A stretch of DNA of 64,000 nt from Thermoanaerobaculum sp964488355 (GCA_964488355.1 CAZAUJ010000012.1:26782-90781), one strand, 5' to 3'; positions 34,382 to 42,676 are shown, counted from the stretch's first letter. Notes: generated by a model not told the origin, from the sequence alone. Made by a program: numbers and translations.

Positions 34382-35670
34382 GGTTCCTCCAGTTCTGCCA
34401 GCACCCCGCTGGGCTGGGCCCAAGCTGGCGACACACCTACGCCCGGCACCCAGGCAATCGTACCATCAGCCTCCAGCACCGGCCAGGCGCGCCGCCAAGC
34501 GCCCGGCACGCCGAGGCGGGCCAGCTCCTCACGCACGTGGCATCCCTCCCAGCACAGGCCGGCAGGCAACGGCCGAACGCGCAGCGAGGCTGTGGCTATG
34601 CGGGGGGCGAGAAACGCGCGATGGTCAGCCCGGGCCAGCGGCTCGCCCAAGCCCAAACGGAAGCCGCCGGGAAGCAAAAAAACCCCGGGCACCCTCACAG
34701 CCACGGGCGAAAACGGAGCGAGCGGCGGAGGCTGTAAGGTAAGGCTTTCGCCTCGCCGCACCAGCACCCAACGCAACCCCAGGTCCAGTCCCCTGGGCTC
34801 GCCGCGCTCCAGCATGGCGCAAAAAAGGTCGAACTGCCTACGGGAAGGGGGTTCGGGCAAAAAGAGGCTTGCCCCTAGGCTCTGCAGCCAGCGAAAGCGC
34901 AGGGGTTTGGCCAAGGCCACCACGCTGGCCACGGGAACCCGCTCCCCCAGGCGCGGTACCGGCACGGCGCTCAGCGCCAACTGGCTGAGGAAATCGTCAT
35001 CCTGCGCCAAGGTTTCGGCAAAAAAGGCCAGGTGGGCGAAAGCCTTCGGAAGGGCTTGGGCCAAAAGGGGCAGCACTTTCCAGCGCAAAAAGGTGCGGGG
35101 GCGGTCGGGCAGGAGGTTGCTGCTGTCCTGGCGGAAGTCTTGCCCCAGCTGGTGCAGGTAGCGCCGCAGCTCCTCACGGCGAAAGTCCAAAAGGGGCCGG
35201 ATAACCGCCCGCCACCGGCGGCGGATGCCGGCCACCCCCCGTGGGCCGGCACCACGCAGCAGCTTAAGCAAAACGGTTTCGGCCTGGTCATCCAAGGTGT
35301 GGGCGGTGGCAATGGCAGCCGCATGGAACTGCCGACGCCTGGCCTCCAAAGCCGCGTACCTTTGCTCCCGCCACCAGGCCTCCCGGGAAGGACCAGGCGG
35401 TGGCAGGGATAGGCGATCCAAGAAGAAGGGCAAGCCCAAGCGCTCAGCCAACTGCTGGCAAAAGCGCGCATCCTCGTCCGCTTCGGCCCCTCGCACGCCG
35501 TGATGCACGTGGCAGACGCCCAGATCGAGCTTCAGTTCGTGGCGGGTGCGCACCAACAGCAGCACTAGGGCGGTGGAGTCGCCGCCACCAGAAGCCGCGA
35601 CCAACAGGCGCTGGCCAACGAGCTCGGGAAATTGCTGGCGAAAAAGAGAGAGGAAGCGGGCCTCAAGCAT
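34330..35670 (-). CDS. tilS: tRNA(Ile)-lysidine synthase TilS
   Basis: Converts C34 of the CAU anticodon of tRNA-Ile2 to lysidine so that it reads AUA and accepts isoleucine. From the ATG at 35670 it has 446 residues: the PP-loop ASGGGDST, the family segment CHVHHGVRG, AIATAHTLDDQAET, and C-terminal TilS domains. The ATG is chosen by homology; the open frame further upstream only translates the tRNA gene. The start lies five bases after the CCA end of a CAU-anticodon tRNA, so tilS must share its transcript and would be nearly leaderless after tRNA 3' processing. Confidence 0.94.
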   Translation of the reverse strand: MLEARFLSLFRQQFPELVGQRLLVAASGGGDSTALVLLLVRTRHELKLDLGVCHVHHGVRGAEADEDARFCQQLAERLGLPFFLDRLSLPPPGPSREAWWREQRYAALEARRRQFHAAAIATAHTLDDQAETVLLKLLRGAGPRGVAGIRRRWRAVIRPLLDFRREELRRYLHQLGQDFRQDSSNLLPDRPRTFLRWKVLPLLAQALPKAFAHLAFFAETLAQDDDFLSQLALSAVPVPRLGERVPVASVVALAKPLRFRWLQSLGASLFLPEPPSRRQFDLFCAMLERGEPRGLDLGLRWVLVRRGESLTLQPPPLAPFSPVAVRVPGVFLLPGGFRLGLGEPLARADHRAFLAPRIATASLRVRPLPAGLCWEGCHVREELARLGVPGAWRRAWPVLEADGTIAWVPGVGVSPAWAQPSGVLAELEEPWERQGKSSPRKPLPSA

Positions 35671-35675
35671 GGCAC

Positions 35676-35750
35676 TGGTGCCGGCGAGTGGACTCGAACC
35701 ACTGACACGGGGCTTATGAGACCCCTGCTCTGCCTCTGAGCTACGCCGGC
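35676..35750 (-). tRNA. tRNA with CAT anticodon (elongator Met, or Ile2)
   Basis: A 75-base cloverleaf: acceptor GCCGGCG/CGCCGGC, discriminator A and encoded CCA. The anticodon stem GGGGT/GCCCC encloses CTCATAA. The base-paired first position excludes initiator tRNA. Elongator Met fits the G-rich acceptor better, but the gene is directly in front of tilS, whose substrate is the CAU-bearing tRNA-Ile2, so that identity remains open. TACAAT (35768-35763) lies 12 bases upstream as a -10 box; no good -35 is seen. Confidence 0.93.
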
Positions 35751-35809
35751 CCCGTCGGCGGGATTGTACCACCCGCTGGCAAATCTTCCGCTCTCCTATA
35801 CTAGAAAGG

Positions 35810-36010
35810 ATGGACGAGGAACGGGTGCTCACGGCCGTGTGCCCCGGCTGCGGGCAGGAGCGGCCCAGTTGGTCACTGAAGGAGTGTCCCATTTGCGGGA
35901 AGACCTCCTGCCTGCGCTGTGGTGTCCTGCAATACGGCCGGCAGTTTTGCTCCCCTCGCTGCGCCGCCTTTTTCTTCCATGGGGACCCGGAAGAGGTGGA
36001 AGAGGGTTGA
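35810..36010 (+). CDS. Small zinc-finger protein
   Basis: A 66-residue protein with four cysteine pairs: CPGC, CPIC, CLRC and CSPRC, spaced to bind two zinc ions, and an acidic tail (GDPEEVEEG). I do not recognise a named family; it could bind nucleic acid or protein. TATACT at 35797-35802 is seven bases before the ATG, so the message is probably leaderless, although GAAAGG also precedes the ATG. It diverges from the tRNA(CAU) gene. Confidence 0.75.
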   Translation: MDEERVLTAVCPGCGQERPSWSLKECPICGKTSCLRCGVLQYGRQFCSPRCAAFFFHGDPEEVEEG

Positions 36011-36035
36011 AGGCATGAGGCAAGCCGGCTACAAT
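36007..36035 (+). promoter_or_regulatory. Promoter of the aminotransferase-like gene
   Basis: TTGAAG (36007-36012), a 17-base spacer and TACAAT (36030-36035). The -35 box overlaps the stop codon of the zinc-finger gene. The leader is about 20 bases and contains CGGAGGTAGG before the ATG at 36061. Confidence 0.7.
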
Positions 36036-36060
36036 TACAGCCTCTTGGAACGGAGGTAGG

Positions 36061-37317
36061 ATGCCATCGCGAGCGGACGACCTCTTAGCTCAGGCGCGAA
36101 GCGTGCTTCCCCTGGAAGCCTCGCGGGCGGAGACCGGGCTCTTGTTGGCCAAAGCCCAAGGGTGTCGTGTATTTGACGCGGACAACGTGAGCCTGGTGGA
36201 TTTTACCAACGGTGGCGGCAGCTGCCTTTTGGGTTTCGGCAATCAGTTCGTGCTGGATGCGGTGCGAAAGGCCGCCAGTTTGGGATTGGCTGCGGGCTTT
36301 GCCAACACCTTGGCCTTGGAGCTGGCCGAAAGCCTGGAGGAGTTTCTCCCAGGTTACAGGCCCTGGGTTTTTACTGCCAGCGAAACGGAAGCCTGGGAGC
36401 TCGCCCTGCGCTTTTGTCGGCGCCATACCGGCCGCATGCGCCTGGTGGTTTTCGACGGCAACCGGCCTGGTGCGGTGGAGGCGCTGCAGGTGCTCCCAGG
36501 CGGGCCGGTGGGTTTGTCCCTGCCTCGTCTCTCAGGCTTGGCACCGGAGGCGGCGCGGCTGGTGCGGGTGGTACCCTGGGGAAACAGCGAGGTGCTGGCC
36601 CACGTGCTGGGCGAGGTGGGGGTGGACACGGCGGCGGTGATTCTCGACCCGGTCGCGAGCCAGTTCGGCGTGATTCGCCCCGACCCGACCTTTCTGCACC
36701 AGGTGCACGAGCTGACGCGGGGCGTGGGCGCCCTGTTGGTGGTAGACGAAACCCTCACCGGTTTTCGCCTAGAGCGTGGCGGGGCCAACCAAGCCTTCCA
36801 GTTGGAAGCCGACCTGTTGGTGCTGGGCCGCGTACTGGGCGGCGGCGTGGCCACCTTGGGTGGTGTGGCCTTTGCTCGCCACCTGGAGGTGAAGTTGGCC
36901 GAAGAAGTGGCCCCACCACCCTCGCCCTTGGCGCTGGCTGCCGCCGTAGCCACCCTGTCCGTCCTGCGCAACGACGCGGGCTACCAACGACTGGATGAGC
37001 GGTCCAGTCAATTGGAAGCTGGGGTGGTGGCCCTGGCGGAGAAGTTTGCACGCCCCTTGCGCATTAACCGAGTGGGGTCCATCTTCTCCCTGAGCTTTGC
37101 TCGCCAGGGGGTGAAGGATGCGGCCTCCGCTGCTTCGTGCGACCAGAACACCTACCGCCGCTTTTGGGAGGCCGCGCGCGAGGCGGGGACCCTCTTGCCC
37201 GCGCGCTCGCCCGCGCCTGCCTTCGTTTCCATGGCCCACGGGGTAAAGGATGTGGAAACGGCCCTGCAAGCCATGGAAGCGGCCCTGCGCAAGATGCAAA
37301 AGGAAGACGAGGTCTAG
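36061..37317 (+). CDS. Class III aminotransferase homologue lacking the PLP lysine (GSAM-like)
   Basis: A 418-residue protein with the fold signature of glutamate-1-semialdehyde aminomutase: AAVILDPVASQFGVIRP, GALLVVDETLTGFRLERGG and DLLVLGRVLGGGVATLGG. In active enzymes the last motif reads LGK.xGGG and its Lys binds PLP. Here Arg257 (CGC, 36829-36831) takes its place. The usual SGTEA phosphate loop and the GTLSGNPLA segment are also altered (TASETEA, PPPSPLALA). It is probably not an aminotransferase; it may be a binding or regulatory pseudoenzyme. Promoter and ribosome-binding site are good and the frame is intact. It converges on the response regulator with four bases shared. Confidence 0.85.
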   Translation: MPSRADDLLAQARSVLPLEASRAETGLLLAKAQGCRVFDADNVSLVDFTNGGGSCLLGFGNQFVLDAVRKAASLGLAAGFANTLALELAESLEEFLPGYRPWVFTASETEAWELALRFCRRHTGRMRLVVFDGNRPGAVEALQVLPGGPVGLSLPRLSGLAPEAARLVRVVPWGNSEVLAHVLGEVGVDTAAVILDPVASQFGVIRPDPTFLHQVHELTRGVGALLVVDETLTGFRLERGGANQAFQLEADLLVLGRVLGGGVATLGGVAFARHLEVKLAEEVAPPPSPLALAAAVATLSVLRNDAGYQRLDERSSQLEAGVVALAEKFARPLRINRVGSIFSLSFARQGVKDAASAASCDQNTYRRFWEAAREAGTLLPARSPAPAFVSMAHGVKDVETALQAMEAALRKMQKEDEV

Positions 37318-37706
37318 GCTGAAGGACGTGCCAGCTGGGGGAAGTGCTTGCAAAGGGCAGTGCGGAGAACCTCCGGCTCTAGGGGCTTTTCCAGGTACTC
37401 GTCCACCTGGTACACCGCTTTGGCCTCCGACTCCCAACGGTAGCTCTTGTATACCGCCGTGACCACGAAAACCTTGGGGTGGTAACCGGGGAGCTTTTCC
37501 TTGAGCTTGGTGATCACCTCAAAGCCAGAAAGCTGGGGCATGAGGGCGTCCAAGATGAGAAGCTCCGGTCGAACGGACATGGTGGTGTACAGGGCTTCCT
37601 TGCCATTAGCCGCCTCCAACACGGTAAACCCCACCTCCTCTAACAGCCCGCGAACAAAAAGGCGAAAGATACGGCTGTCGTCAGCAACCAAGGCGCGCAT
37701 GCTCAT
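37314..37706 (-). CDS. Single-domain response regulator (CheY/PilH-like)
   Basis: A 130-residue receiver domain without output domain. The acidic pair Asp9/Asp10, phosphoacceptor Asp53 (LILDALMP), the Thr in FVVTAVYKS and the Lys in YLEKPLE are all present, so it should be phosphorylated by a histidine kinase not in this window. The ATG at 37706 has GGGAGGGAAGG upstream; TAGCAT (37731-37726) lies 19 bases before the ATG. Confidence 0.92.
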   Translation of the reverse strand: MSMRALVADDSRIFRLFVRGLLEEVGFTVLEAANGKEALYTTMSVRPELLILDALMPQLSGFEVITKLKEKLPGYHPKVFVVTAVYKSYRWESEAKAVYQVDEYLEKPLEPEVLRTALCKHFPQLARPSA

Positions 37707-37741
37707 CCTTCCCTCCCGCCGCCCCATGCTAGCACCGCGGG

Positions 37742-39373
37742 CTAGAGGTAACCTAGGCTTTTGAGCACTTCCCGCTGCAACCGCGCACCTTGAGCGCTGG
37801 GCAAGCTGGCCACCGGCGGAGGTGGCCCGTAGTCGAGGCGTGCCCGCAGCGACCCGCTCATGAGCCAAGCTGGCGGAGAAAGGTGGTAAGGCGCTAAAGG
37901 CAAATCCAGGCTGGCTAGCACCATGGAGGCGATGGCGTCCGGAGGCAAGGGCGCTTCCGGCCCACCGGAGCGGGCGGAGGAGGCCACGAAGCCTTGGCCT
38001 CCATGCCACGGGGCCCCCACCACGATCACCGTTACCTCCTCGGCCAGGAGGGCCTCCACCGTTCGGCCCAAAACCCCCAGGTGGGGTAGCTGCCGCACAG
38101 CCAGGGCCAGTGGGGGAGAGGGGCTACGGCGAGCCTCCAGATCCAAACCCGGAAACGCCACCGCCGCTACAAAGGGTCCCCCCCGGCGCGCCCCAAATTT
38201 GGCCAAGGCCTCCCCCAACAGGCTCACGCGCAGAGCCTGCGCCTCGTGCCGGGCGTGCAGCTCCCGCACCAAACGCACCAAGCCGGGGGTGACGGCGTCC
38301 GTGCTGGTGGCGCCGGCCAGCAAGGCGCGCTCGCTCGCCACCTGGCCGGGAAAAGCGCGCACGGGCCAGCTCCCCCACCACCCACCCACCAGCACCGGAT
38401 AGCCCGCCCGCGCGGCCATCTCCCAAAAGGTAGGCAGGCGCCGTTGCAGCGTAGGCTTCGCCACCTGAGGCATGAGGCCGAGCACTCCCCAGGGCTCGCC
38501 CAGCAGCAGCCGAGCAATGGGCCTTAGGGCCACACCAGCGGACAGGCCCCAAGGCCGGGTTTCCTCCACTACCCGAACGCCATGCACGCGTGGGCTCGCG
38601 CCGCAAGCCACCGTGGTCCAGAATTCGGCGGGAACGCTGCCCGGCGAGACGGTCAACGGGGCCCAGCGAAAGCCCAGCAGCTGCTCCAAGCCACCCCCCA
38701 GGAGCTGGGCCCCTGCCTCCAGGTCCTCCCTGCTCAAGCCATCCACCGCCAGCACCACCACGCGTGCCGAGGGCGAAAACCCTGCCAGGGGTGGCAGGGG
38801 CATACCGTGCGGCAGCTTGGGCTCCATGAGAAACCCGCTGGCTCCCGCAAGCAACGCACCCACCAACAACCAGGCGGGAAGGGGGCCGGTTTCCCGTTCC
38901 AGATGAAAGCGGGCCAAAAGCGCCTGGCGGCTTCGGGAGAACACGAGCCAAACCAGGGCCCCGGCCGCCACCAGTCCTGCCCAGGCAGGGAGCCGCCAGC
39001 TCCCCTGGCCCGCGGTCGCGCCCATGAGCAGAAGCACGGCTGCGGCTCCGAGCGCTGCCACCGCCACGCTCACTGCCTGCGGATCGTGGCCCCAGGCGAC
39101 CAGGGCTGAGGCCAGCCGGCCACTAGCCCAAGCCCACGCCATCGCCAGCAGGCAGGCCATCGGCCAGCCACTGGCCGTCAGCAGGAAGAAGGTAAGAAGG
39201 TTGCCCTCGCCGCTGCCCGCCGCCAGCAGGGCGGCCGCCGAGCTGGTGGCTAGGGCCACCAAGGCCAAGCGGAGAAACCGCGCCGTACGGCGGGCCTGGG
39301 GCGGGGGGTACAAATAGCCGCGCTGGCGCAGCACCTGCCGCGCGCGCTCCAGCTCAGAGGAGGCTTCGCACAT
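37742..39373 (-). CDS. Membrane protein with alkaline phosphatase-superfamily domain
   Basis: From the ATG at 39373, a 543-residue protein: an N-terminal region with about five membrane helices (to residue 195), then a phosphodiesterase/phosphatase-like domain with VVVLAVDGLSRED and, with the probable nucleophile Thr, FWTTVACGASPRVHGV. The later metal ligands seem altered: where the family has D..GH and SDHG there are FPGLDLEARR and VGAPWHGGQG. Activity is uncertain. The start overlaps ispA by 20 bases; the frame open upstream only reads through ispA. Confidence 0.72.
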   Translation of the reverse strand: MCEASSELERARQVLRQRGYLYPPPQARRTARFLRLALVALATSSAAALLAAGSGEGNLLTFFLLTASGWPMACLLAMAWAWASGRLASALVAWGHDPQAVSVAVAALGAAAVLLLMGATAGQGSWRLPAWAGLVAAGALVWLVFSRSRQALLARFHLERETGPLPAWLLVGALLAGASGFLMEPKLPHGMPLPPLAGFSPSARVVVLAVDGLSREDLEAGAQLLGGGLEQLLGFRWAPLTVSPGSVPAEFWTTVACGASPRVHGVRVVEETRPWGLSAGVALRPIARLLLGEPWGVLGLMPQVAKPTLQRRLPTFWEMAARAGYPVLVGGWWGSWPVRAFPGQVASERALLAGATSTDAVTPGLVRLVRELHARHEAQALRVSLLGEALAKFGARRGGPFVAAVAFPGLDLEARRSPSPPLALAVRQLPHLGVLGRTVEALLAEEVTVIVVGAPWHGGQGFVASSARSGGPEAPLPPDAIASMVLASLDLPLAPYHLSPPAWLMSGSLRARLDYGPPPPVASLPSAQGARLQREVLKSLGYL

Positions 39374-40256
39374 CGTGCAGCAGGTGTCGCAAGGGATAAG
39401 CACCACCCGCAAGCGGTGACAGCGCCGCTTCCGCTGTGGCCAACAGCTCCAACGCCAGCTGCCGCGCACCGTCCAGGCCCAGCAGGGTGACAAAGGTCGC
39501 TCGTCCCAAACGGGAATCCTGCCCTGGCGGCTTGCCGCTGGTCTCGGAGCTGGCCAGCTGGTCGCGCACGTCGTCCACCACTTGGTAGGCCAAGCCCAGG
39601 TTGCGAGCAAAGGTGCTTACGCAGCTCATGGCTTGCCGGTCAGCGCCGCCGGCAAAGGCCCCCAACTCAGCGGCGAATTGGAAGAACGACCCGGTTTTGC
39701 CTGCGTGCACGGCCTCCAAGCGCTCCACGTTGACCCCTTGGGTCGGTGGCAGCAGGTCCAGCTGTTGCCCCTGGCACAAAGTTTCCACCAGCCGGGCCAG
39801 GGCTTCGCTCCACTGGGAACAAAAGGCGGGGGCGAGACCCGCGCGCGCCAACGCCCGAGGAACGTGAGCTTGAGCCCGTGCCAACAGGGCAAAAGCGGCC
39901 AGGATGGCCGTGGCCTGGGAAAAGCGCCGATGCAGGGTCGGCTGACCACGGCGAAGTACCGCGTCATCCATACAAGGCAAGTCGTCCAGCACCAGGGAGG
40001 CGCAGTGGACCAACTCCAGCACCGCCGCCGCGTCTGTCAAGCGTTCCGCTGGCACCCCAAACACCTGCGCGGTGGCCAGCAACAGTCTGGGGCGCAACCG
40101 CTTGCCCCCAGGGAAGACGGCCGCCTCCATCGCCTCGCCCAGAGGACCCGGAGGCAAGGGCGAAAGCAACTTCCGGAGCGAAGCCTCCAGCAAAGCGAGG
40201 GCGGCATCGTCAGCTGGAAAAGCTGGCGATGGCCTCGGCTTCGTTGTCAAAAACAT
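39354..40256 (-). CDS. ispA: Polyprenyl (farnesyl/geranylgeranyl) diphosphate synthase
   Basis: Condenses isopentenyl diphosphate with allylic diphosphates to make the C15-C20 precursor of quinones and undecaprenyl lipids. The 300-residue protein has FPGGKRLRPRLL, the first Asp-rich motif LDDLPCMDD, VHAGKTGSFFQF and the second motif DDVRD. Chain length is not certain. The ATG at 40256 lies 47 bases inside the STAS gene, so the partner-switch pair and ispA are tightly linked. Confidence 0.92.
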   Translation of the reverse strand: MFLTTKPRPSPAFPADDAALALLEASLRKLLSPLPPGPLGEAMEAAVFPGGKRLRPRLLLATAQVFGVPAERLTDAAAVLELVHCASLVLDDLPCMDDAVLRRGQPTLHRRFSQATAILAAFALLARAQAHVPRALARAGLAPAFCSQWSEALARLVETLCQGQQLDLLPPTQGVNVERLEAVHAGKTGSFFQFAAELGAFAGGADRQAMSCVSTFARNLGLAYQVVDDVRDQLASSETSGKPPGQDSRLGRATFVTLLGLDGARQLALELLATAEAALSPLAGGAYPLRHLLHDVRSLL

Positions 40257-40551
40257 CGAAAACCGTTATCAGCTGAGTGACCTGCAGGATGTCGTTGATC
40301 TTGGGGGGGAGGTTTTCCAGCTTCATGCTCCCGCCGCGGCGTTTGACGCTGGTGTAGCAGGCCACCAGTTCCCCGATACCGGAAGAGTCGATATGGGTGA
40401 CATCCTTGAGGTTTACCAGGATTCGGGACTTGCCCGCAGCCAGGGCCTCCTCCACCAGGCGCCGCAACTCTACATCTCCGGCACCGATAGTAATCTTGCC
40501 AGCCAGATCCAAGATCCTCACGTCCCCTACATCACGCACGTTGGCCTTCAC
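40210..40551 (-). CDS. STAS-domain anti-sigma factor antagonist (SpoIIAA/RsbV-like)
   Basis: A 113-residue single STAS domain. The phosphorylatable serine lies in THIDSSGIGEL (Ser56/Ser57). In partner-switching systems the unphosphorylated form binds the kinase and frees its target. It overlaps the kinase gene by ATGA and ispA by 47 bases. No sigma factor gene is near, so the controlled target is unknown. Confidence 0.92.
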   Translation of the reverse strand: MKANVRDVGDVRILDLAGKITIGAGDVELRRLVEEALAAGKSRILVNLKDVTHIDSSGIGELVACYTSVKRRGGSMKLENLPPKINDILQVTQLITVFDVFDNEAEAIASFSS

Positions 40552-40973
40552 GGTTCTCTCCTTTCCAGTTTCTTAATGAGCTCTACGTGGGTTCCGCCTC
40601 CGTAGGCGCGGGTAAAGCGTACCTCGTCCATAAAGTGGCGAATATAAAACACACCCCGACCGCCTTCCTTGAGCAGGTTTTCCGCTGAGCGGGGGTCGGG
40701 CAGACTTTCCGGGTCGAAGCCTTCGCCCTCATCCTCCACCTGGATGCGCAGCTCCTCTCCCTCCTCGAGCCACACCTCGACAAAAACCCGTTTGTCTGGG
40801 TTAAGCTTGTTCCCGTGTTTGATGGCGTTGGCCAGGGTTTCCCGCAGGGCCATGGCGGCCCAGTAAAGACTTTCGTCACTCATGTGACCGGAGGCCAGCT
40901 CGAACAGCACTCTTTCCGCCAGCTCGATGTTCTCGTAGGCGGAAAAGAGCGAAAGCCGCGCCTGGCGGGTCAT
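40548..40973 (-). CDS. Anti-sigma-factor-type serine kinase (RsbW/SpoIIAB-like)
   Basis: A 141-residue GHKL-fold kinase: N box LRETLANAIKHGN, G1 box VEDEGEGFDPESLP and G2 box GGRGVFYIRHFMDEV. It is expected to phosphorylate the STAS protein encoded next. The ATG at 40973 is chosen from the family's N-terminus; TAAAAT (40987-40982) ends eight bases upstream. That ATG overlaps the ATG of the opposite-strand metallopeptidase gene by two bases (CATG), an unusual arrangement. Confidence 0.9.
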   Translation of the reverse strand: MTRQARLSLFSAYENIELAERVLFELASGHMSDESLYWAAMALRETLANAIKHGNKLNPDKRVFVEVWLEEGEELRIQVEDEGEGFDPESLPDPRSAENLLKEGGRGVFYIRHFMDEVRFTRAYGGGTHVELIKKLERREP

Positions 40974-42123
40974 GGGTAGAAATTTTATCATCTGGCTTTT
41001 TCTGGCCGCCTGCCCCTTGGCCGCGGCCCCGTGCCCTCCCGCCTTGCTCGCCGAGGCTGGCAAGGTAGCCACCCTCCGACGCGTACCCGCCAGCTGGCGT
41101 CCCCAATGCGAGCTGCTTCCCCTCTCGTCGTTGGAGGCCCGGTTAGCACGCAAGCTGGAGCAAGAGCTTCCAGTCCCGCCGCGAGTTTTCCTCGAAGTTC
41201 TGCAGCGGTTGGGTTTCGTGCCACCCGATCCCCAGCTGTACCCCAAGGTGCTGTCTTTCTACACCTCACAGGTCCTGGGTTATTACCAGCCCCACCAGGA
41301 CACCATGGTGGTGGTGGATCGCACGCTCCCCGAGGACAGCCAGGCTGCCGCTCTCTGGGCCCATGAGCTGGCGCACGCTGCTCAGGAAAAGCGCTTCCAC
41401 CTCCCCAGCAAGCTCTTGGCCATCAAAAACAACTCCGACCAGCAGCGCGCCTACTCGGCCGTGGCCGAGGGCGAAGCCATGCTGGTCATGCTGGCACTGA
41501 GCACGCAAGGGCCGCTGGATACCCAGCAGGCGCGTCGCACGGCGGAGGCCATTGCCGCCGGCACCCGCAGCTGGGCACAGCAGGCGGGCATCGGACCCTT
41601 CTTCGTGGAGGATCTGGCTTTCCCCTACGCCCAAGGTCTCGCCACCGTACTGGCCGCCTGGGAAAAGGGCGGCTGGCGAGCTGTGGACCAGCTCTTAGCA
41701 GGCCCTCCCCAATGCACCGCTGCCCTGCTCTTTCAAGGCCCCTGCCGCCATCTGGACGAGAGGCTTTTGCCCCCCGTCCCGCAAGGCACTCAGGAGCTGC
41801 TGCTGGACACCCTGGGCGCCTGGGCCGTGCGTTTTTGGTTGGGTCTAGCTCTTCCCTTCGAGGAAGCGGAGAGAGTGGCTCGCCTTTGGGACGGGGACCG
41901 CCTGCGCTTGGTGGCCTTCCAGGACCAGCCCAACCGCTGGGCCATGGCTTGGCAGCTCCGCGTGGCGCACCAGGAAGAACTACCTCACGTTCAGGCAAGC
42001 TTGGGCCAGGTCCTGCCTGCCCTCCTGCACCGCTTTAATCCCGACCGCGCGCCGGTTCTCGCGTTTCGCACCCAGGGGACGGTGATTACGGTGCTGGTGG
42101 ACTGGCCAACAGCTCAGCCTTGA
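40972..42123 (+). CDS. Secreted zincin-type metallopeptidase-like protein (HELAH)
   Basis: A 383-residue protein with a signal peptide (NFIIWLFLAACPLAAA) and a zincin motif, WAHELAHAAQE, followed about 45 residues later by AVAEGEAMLV, where a Glu could be the third zinc ligand. The region before it, LGYYQPHQDTMVVVDRTLPE, fits the same domain. I cannot name a family with certainty. The start overlaps the divergent kinase gene by two bases and neither a ribosome-binding site nor a -10 box is seen for it. The 3' end overlaps the cyclophilin gene by 38 bases. Confidence 0.75.
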   Translation: MGRNFIIWLFLAACPLAAAPCPPALLAEAGKVATLRRVPASWRPQCELLPLSSLEARLARKLEQELPVPPRVFLEVLQRLGFVPPDPQLYPKVLSFYTSQVLGYYQPHQDTMVVVDRTLPEDSQAAALWAHELAHAAQEKRFHLPSKLLAIKNNSDQQRAYSAVAEGEAMLVMLALSTQGPLDTQQARRTAEAIAAGTRSWAQQAGIGPFFVEDLAFPYAQGLATVLAAWEKGGWRAVDQLLAGPPQCTAALLFQGPCRHLDERLLPPVPQGTQELLLDTLGAWAVRFWLGLALPFEEAERVARLWDGDRLRLVAFQDQPNRWAMAWQLRVAHQEELPHVQASLGQVLPALLHRFNPDRAPVLAFRTQGTVITVLVDWPTAQP

Positions 42124-42667
42124 GGATCACCACGGGTTTTTGCGGTACCTCGGCACGAAACGGGCCACCCGGCCCGGTAGGGATGGCGGCAATGGCGTCC
42201 ACCACCTCCATTCCCCCCACCACCCGGCCAAAGACGCAGTAACCAAAACCCTGGGGGGAGCGATCGCGGTGATCGAGGAAGTGGTTGTCGGCCAAGTTGA
42301 TGAAGAACTGGCTGGTGGCGGAGTGGACCTCCGCCGTACGCGCCATAGCCACCGTGCCCCGCCTGTTGGCAAGGCCGTTGCCCGCCTCGTTTTCCACCGG
42401 AGGCCGCGTGGGTTTTGGCTTGAAAGCGCTGTCGAAGCCTCCCCCTTGGACCACAAAGCCAGGCACCACCCGGTGAAAGATGGTGCCATCGTAAGAGCCG
42501 GCGTTCACATAGGCGAGGAAGTTGGCCACCGTCTTTGGCGCCTTATCGGGGTAAAGCTCCAGCACGATGTCGCCCTGGGTCGTATGCAGCCTCACCTTGG
42601 GATTGGCGGCTTGCGCCCAAAGGACCACCGGCAAAGAAAAGCTCAGCACCGCCACCCACGCGTGCAT
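42086..42667 (-). CDS. Secreted cyclophilin-type peptidyl-prolyl isomerase
   Basis: Catalyses cis-trans isomerisation of proline bonds in exported proteins. The 193 residues include a signal peptide (MHAWVAVLSFSLPVVLWAQA) and the cyclophilin core: TVANFLAYVNAGSYDGTIFH, RVVPGFVVQGG, the SQFFINLADNHFLD strand and GYCVFGRVVGGMEVVD. The ATG has GGAGGAGAA upstream. It is convergent with the metallopeptidase gene (38 bases shared) and follows the kinase gene on the same strand after ten bases. Confidence 0.93.
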   Translation of the reverse strand: MHAWVAVLSFSLPVVLWAQAANPKVRLHTTQGDIVLELYPDKAPKTVANFLAYVNAGSYDGTIFHRVVPGFVVQGGGFDSAFKPKPTRPPVENEAGNGLANRRGTVAMARTAEVHSATSQFFINLADNHFLDHRDRSPQGFGYCVFGRVVGGMEVVDAIAAIPTGPGGPFRAEVPQKPVVILKAELLASPPAP

Positions 42668-42676
42668 TTCTCCTCC

